Part shown: positions 5,771-8,104 of the stretch, one piece after another
Position numbering within the stretch: the stretch's first letter is position 1
Layout: each line of letters opens with the position of its first letter
Assembly: GCA_029266295.1 (NCBI GenBank)
Contig: JAQSXD010000159.1
Span: 1-8,104, forward strand
Direction of reading: 5' to 3'
DNA: 8,104 nucleotides
From: Bacillota bacterium
GTDB taxonomy: Bacteria; Bacillota; Clostridia; Peptostreptococcales; Anaerovoracaceae
Notes under the pieces: generated by a model
Databases searched by the model: none
Told to the model about the DNA's origin: nothing
The model's input: only the letters and a program-made list of their open reading frames with translations
Translations under genes and position numbers: made by a program

Positions 5771-5800
5771 ATTCCGGTTACCAAAAGCGTGAATGTTTTT

Positions 5801-7654
5801 TTAATGTTTTCGCCAATTCAGGAGCATGGAAGAGTGAATGATGACCGCTACAGAGCCTGCATTATGTACCAAAGCGCCCAGCACTGGATTCAAAAGTCCC
5901 GGTATTGCCAGTGCGATTGCTGCTAAATTCAGCAGCAAAGAAGCGACAATGTTGATATGGATCGTTTTTGTGGTCTGCTTTGCAAGACGCAGCAGATGGG
6001 GAATTTCTTTGATGTCGTCTCCTACCAGTACGATATCAGCCGCATCGATTGCAATATCGCTCCCAATGCCTCCCATGGCAATTCCCACCTGTGATGCCTT
6101 TAGTGCCGGTGCATCATTGATACCGTCACCGATCATACAAACGGCTTCGCCTCTGGCTTCAAAACTACCGATGGCATTGAGTTTATCCTCAGGCAATAGA
6201 TTTGAACGGAGATCGGAAATTCCGACACTTCCCGCCATATGTGCCGCCGCCGCAAGTGCATCGCCGGTAAGCAGTACTGTTTTGATTCCTATTTTGTGAA
6301 TCTCGTTTACTGCAAAGGCAGCATCTGGCCTCAAGGTGTCAGAAAGTACCACATAACCAGCCGCAATGCTATCTATTCCAAGGTAGATAACGGTAGCTCC
6401 ATCTCCCCTATCAGCTTCGGCCGATTGATGTAATTCTTCACTCAAAAGAATTCCGCTCTCCTCGAGCAGCGTTTGGTTACCTGCATATATCCCCTTGCCT
6501 TTGATTTCTCCGTAGACACCGCGACCGGGAATCATGCGAAAGTTTTCCGGTGCCTCCGGATTTTTTCCTTTTTCTTTTCTGTAGTATGACACAATTGCTT
6601 TTCCCAGTGGATGTTCTGAATGGACTTCTACAGAAGCTGCTATTTCAAGCACCTCTTCTTCTGAAAGGGAAAGAAAGCTGCGAATTTTGGTGACAGCAGG
6701 CTGTCCATGCGTCAGTGTACCGGTTTTATCAAAAGCGATCCGTTTTACTTTAGCAAGACGTTCCATCGCATCCCCCTTCCGGATTAAGATCCCGTATTTT
6801 GTTGCATTCCCGATGGAGGCCATGATGGCGGTAGGCGTTGCCAGAACCAACGCACAGGGGCAAAAGACAACCAGTATGGTCACCGCACGTATGACCTCAC
6901 CGGTGAAAATCCAGGTTGCAACAGCGGTAAGCAATGCGAACACGACGATCCAGGTCGCCCAGCGGTCTGCAAGACCTACAATCTTTGCTTTTCCGGCATC
7001 CGCAGATTCTACCAGACGAATCATCCTCTGCAGTGAACTGTCTTCCCCAACCTTAAGTGCTCTCATCTCAAAAGTACCAAACTGGTTCACTGTTCCGCTT
7101 GCAACTTCATCCCCCTCGCTTTTATCAACTGGGAGGGACTCTCCCGTCATTACCGACTGATCCACCGAGGTCTGACCTTTTGTAATAACACCGTCTACTG
7201 CAATGGTTTCTCCCGCAAGCACTCTCAAGGTATCCCCCAAACGTATCTGCTCTGCAGGCAAATCCAGTTCTTCTTCGTTGCGTATCACCCTAGCGGTTGC
7301 CTGTGTCAGGCTCACAAGTTTCTCAATCCCGGCTCTTGCTTTTGCAACCGTTCTTTCTTCCAGATAGGCTCCCAATGCCATGATGAGTGCAATTTCTCCG
7401 GCAGCAAAGATTTCTCCGATAATAATGGAAGCTACTAGCGCAATGGAAACCAACACGTCGGCTTTGATATCAAATTCAGTGACAAGGCCGATGACAGCAC
7501 CTTTTATAATTGGCACTCCGCAGAGGATAATTGCAATCCATGCAGCATCAAAGGGTAACGTTCCAATATCAAACAAGCTGAGGATTACAGCAATAAAGGA
7601 TATTCCCAGAAAAATCGGAGTCCGCTTTTCTTCATTCTGAAACAATTGGATCAA
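5801..7654 (-). CDS. P1B-type heavy-metal-transporting ATPase, no N-terminal metal-binding domain
   Basis: Protein of 617 residues that exports a soft metal ion across the membrane using ATP. Motifs in order: TGES (170-173, actuator), FCPCALVLATP (264-274, metal site in TM6), DKTGTLT (309-315, phosphorylated D309), SEHPLG (346-351, nucleotide binding) and GDGINDAPAL (509-518). Eight membrane helices are visible. TM8 carries HNAGSVAVIIHSS (597-609), unlike the MxxSS of CopA or the DxG of CadA/ZntA. There is no HMA domain or His-rich N-terminus. I chose TTG 7654 as start: AAAGG (7668-7664) is well placed, and the frame upstream runs through the promoter and both operators, so the apparent YTPGGI repeats there are translated operator DNA. 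The adjacent CsoR suggests Cu(I) or a related metal, but specificity is unproven. Confidence 0.93.
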   Translation of the reverse strand: MIQLFQNEEKRTPIFLGISFIAVILSLFDIGTLPFDAAWIAIILCGVPIIKGAVIGLVTEFDIKADVLVSIALVASIIIGEIFAAGEIALIMALGAYLEERTVAKARAGIEKLVSLTQATARVIRNEEELDLPAEQIRLGDTLRVLAGETIAVDGVITKGQTSVDQSVMTGESLPVDKSEGDEVASGTVNQFGTFEMRALKVGEDSSLQRMIRLVESADAGKAKIVGLADRWATWIVVFALLTAVATWIFTGEVIRAVTILVVFCPCALVLATPTAIMASIGNATKYGILIRKGDAMERLAKVKRIAFDKTGTLTHGQPAVTKIRSFLSLSEEEVLEIAASVEVHSEHPLGKAIVSYYRKEKGKNPEAPENFRMIPGRGVYGEIKGKGIYAGNQTLLEESGILLSEELHQSAEADRGDGATVIYLGIDSIAAGYVVLSDTLRPDAAFAVNEIHKIGIKTVLLTGDALAAAAHMAGSVGISDLRSNLLPEDKLNAIGSFEARGEAVCMIGDGINDAPALKASQVGIAMGGIGSDIAIDAADIVLVGDDIKEIPHLLRLAKQTTKTIHINIVASLLLNLAAIALAIPGLLNPVLGALVHNAGSVAVIIHSSMLLNWRKH

Positions 7655-7663
7655 ATGATCATT

Positions 7664-7668
7664 CCTTT
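7664..7668 (-). promoter_or_regulatory. Ribosome binding site for a TTG start of the ATPase
   Basis: On the minus strand AGAAAGGA is followed by ATGATCAT and then TTG (7654-7652), giving an 8-base spacer after AAAGGA. An ATG directly behind the AAAGGA (7662-7660) is out of frame and too close to be used. Confidence 0.75.
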
Positions 7669-7672
7669 CTTT

Positions 7673-7690
7673 TATACCCCCAGGGGTATA
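7673..7690. promoter_or_regulatory. CsoR-type operator 2 (ATPase leader)
   Basis: TATACCCC-CA-GGGGTATA is a perfect 8-bp inverted repeat with a 2-base centre. It lies about 10-27 bases past the predicted ATPase transcription start and just before the ribosome binding site. It matches the A/T-flanked C-run/G-run pattern of CsoR-family operators. Binding here would block elongation or stabilise repression from operator 1. Confidence 0.8.
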
Positions 7691-7706
7691 TGTATTTACA
7701 GGGCTC

Positions 7707-7735
7707 ATTATACCCCCGGGGGTATATAATGTCAA
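7707..7735 (-). promoter_or_regulatory. Consensus promoter of the metal ATPase
   Basis: On the minus strand TTGACA (7735-7730), 17 bases, then TATAAT (7712-7707): a perfect sigma-A promoter at both boxes and in spacing. Its spacer is filled by the operator palindrome, so it should be strong when free and shut when the repressor is bound. The TTG of the -35 box could be mistaken for an upstream start codon in the ATPase frame. Confidence 0.93.
7709..7726. promoter_or_regulatory. CsoR-type operator 1 (inside the ATPase promoter)
   Basis: TATACCCCCGGGGGTATA is an 18-bp perfect palindrome that covers most of the promoter spacer and four bases of the -10 box. It is the best operator of the three in the window and the obvious main site for repression by the CsoR-family protein encoded at 7776-8075. 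Confidence 0.87.
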
Positions 7736-7736
7736 T

Positions 7737-7759
7737 AAAAAAAAGTGGCTAGGCCACTT
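7737..7759 (-). terminator. Intrinsic terminator of csoR
   Basis: On the minus strand AAGTGGC / GCCACTT (7759-7753 with 7749-7743) forms a 7-bp stem with a 3-base loop, followed by a T-run through 7737. It ends one base before the T that precedes the ATPase -35 box, so csoR and the ATPase gene are separate transcription units packed end to end. Confidence 0.87.
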
Positions 7760-7775
7760 CCTTTATAGATCAATT

Positions 7776-8075
7776 TTAGGTCATTCTCGAGAATTGTTCC
7801 ACCGCTTTGGCGAATTCAGAGATCGTCCTGTCCGCATCTCCGTGTTCTATGCCCTCCCGGACGCAATGGTTTAAATGCCCCTCCAGAATCACCTGCCCAA
7901 CCTTGTGGAGTGCTCCTTTCGCTGCATTCAGCTGGATCAGAACATCCTCACAGGGAACATCTTCATCGACCATTTTATCGATGGCACGAAGCTGTCCCAT
8001 GATCTTATTCAATCGTCTATGCAAATTTTCCGCATCCATGCACTGGCGCATCTTATCACCGCTTTCTGATTTCAT
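7776..8075 (-). CDS. csoR: CsoR-family (DUF156) metal-responsive repressor
   Basis: Protein of 99 residues from ATG 8075, or 91 from ATG 8051. The fold is an all-helical DNA-binding homotetramer. LHRRLNKIMGQLRAI (18-32) is the conserved first helix. C42 (VPCEDVLIQ), H67 and C71 (GHLNHC) reproduce the C-H-C ligand set of Cu(I)-sensing CsoR; the histidine argues against the persulfide sensor CstR. An extra C12 near the N-terminus is not part of that set. The inner start has GGTGAT just upstream and leaves the operator at 8077-8092 out of the coding region; the outer start has only AGGGG, which overlaps the operator. I give the outer limit but consider the inner start at least as likely. It probably represses both itself and the neighbouring ATPase, releasing DNA when metal binds. 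Confidence 0.92.
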   Translation of the reverse strand: MKSESGDKMRQCMDAENLHRRLNKIMGQLRAIDKMVDEDVPCEDVLIQLNAAKGALHKVGQVILEGHLNHCVREGIEHGDADRTISEFAKAVEQFSRMT

Positions 8076-8076
8076 G

Positions 8077-8092
8077 ATACCCCTATGGGTAT
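8077..8092. promoter_or_regulatory. CsoR-type operator 3 (csoR leader)
   Basis: ATACCC-CTAT-GGGTAT is a perfect 6-bp inverted repeat with a 4-base centre, similar to the two operators at the ATPase gene. It lies directly upstream of csoR, at about the predicted transcription start, and suggests autorepression. Confidence 0.77.
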
Positions 8093-8098
8093 GGGATC

Positions 8099-8104
8099 AG
8101 TATA
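8099..8104 (-). promoter_or_regulatory. csoR: Likely -10 box of csoR (promoter cut by window edge)
   Basis: TATACT on the minus strand matches the -10 consensus at five of six positions and would start transcription near 8092, at the edge of operator 3. The -35 box would lie outside the window, so this is only a partial promoter. Confidence 0.45.

Noticed and set aside
5759..5800. Possible terminator between the flavodoxin operon and the ATPase gene
   Set aside because: CGGAA/TTCCG (5759-5763 with 5772-5776) is only 5 bp, straddles the stop codon, and the T-run at 5795-5802 is too far from it. The two genes converge within 30 bases and termination there may need another mechanism.
5838..7640. 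Several plus-strand frames opposite the P1B ATPase
   Set aside because: They are antisense shadows of a highly conserved gene, with no ribosome binding sites or recognisable domains.
7673..7726. Short repeats as a CRISPR-like or mobile-element array
   Set aside because: There are only two copies, each a palindrome placed exactly in a promoter and leader, which is explained by operator function.

Overview
The window looks like chromosomal DNA from a low- to mid-GC Firmicute, most likely an anaerobic Clostridia member. The reasons are strong AGGAGG-type ribosome binding sites, consensus sigma-A promoters, short U-rich intrinsic terminators, and the gene content (bacteriohemerythrin, clostridial-type CsoR, flavodoxin-like reductases, DUF3298 protein). 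No genus is claimed. I see no phage, transposon, CRISPR array or rRNA; the layout is a run of short, well-punctuated transcription units.

Positions 1-830: a tRNA-Leu(CAA) on the minus strand, with its own promoter and terminator, sits back to back with yajC on the plus strand. yajC is monocistronic here, with a TTTACA-N17-TATAAT promoter and an intrinsic terminator, and carries a long charged C-terminal tail. Positions 831-2570: mnmA (tRNA 2-thiouridylase, minus strand) is divergent from a bacteriohemerythrin gene (plus strand). Both have recognisable promoters. The hemerythrin has Gln in place of one of the usual iron-binding histidines.

Positions 2550-3880: a bidirectional terminator separates the hemerythrin gene from a convergent DUF3298-type protein without a signal peptide (minus strand). 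A four-helix membrane protein of unknown function follows on the plus strand and ends at a strong terminator. Positions 3886-5770: a TetR-family regulator with WHG-type C-terminal features is followed by two flavodoxin-like proteins that overlap by ATGA. The first has a CX2CX2CX7C motif but no flavin-phosphate loop; the second has the loop but no cysteine cluster. They may work as a pair. Inverted repeats around a TTGACA box upstream suggest autoregulation.

Positions 5801-8104: a metal-efflux module on the minus strand, made of a CsoR-family repressor and a P1B-type ATPase. Each has its own transcription start region containing TACCCC/GGGGTA palindromes. The ATPase promoter is a perfect TTGACA-N17-TATAAT with an 18-bp perfect palindrome over its spacer and -10 box, and a second palindrome lies in the leader. 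This fixes the ATPase start at a TTG codon at 7654, not further upstream.

Nothing here is clearly a new biological system. The points most worth a second look are the split flavin/cysteine-cluster protein pair, the mismatch between a Cu(I)-type CsoR and an ATPase lacking CopA signatures, and the substituted hemerythrin ligand.
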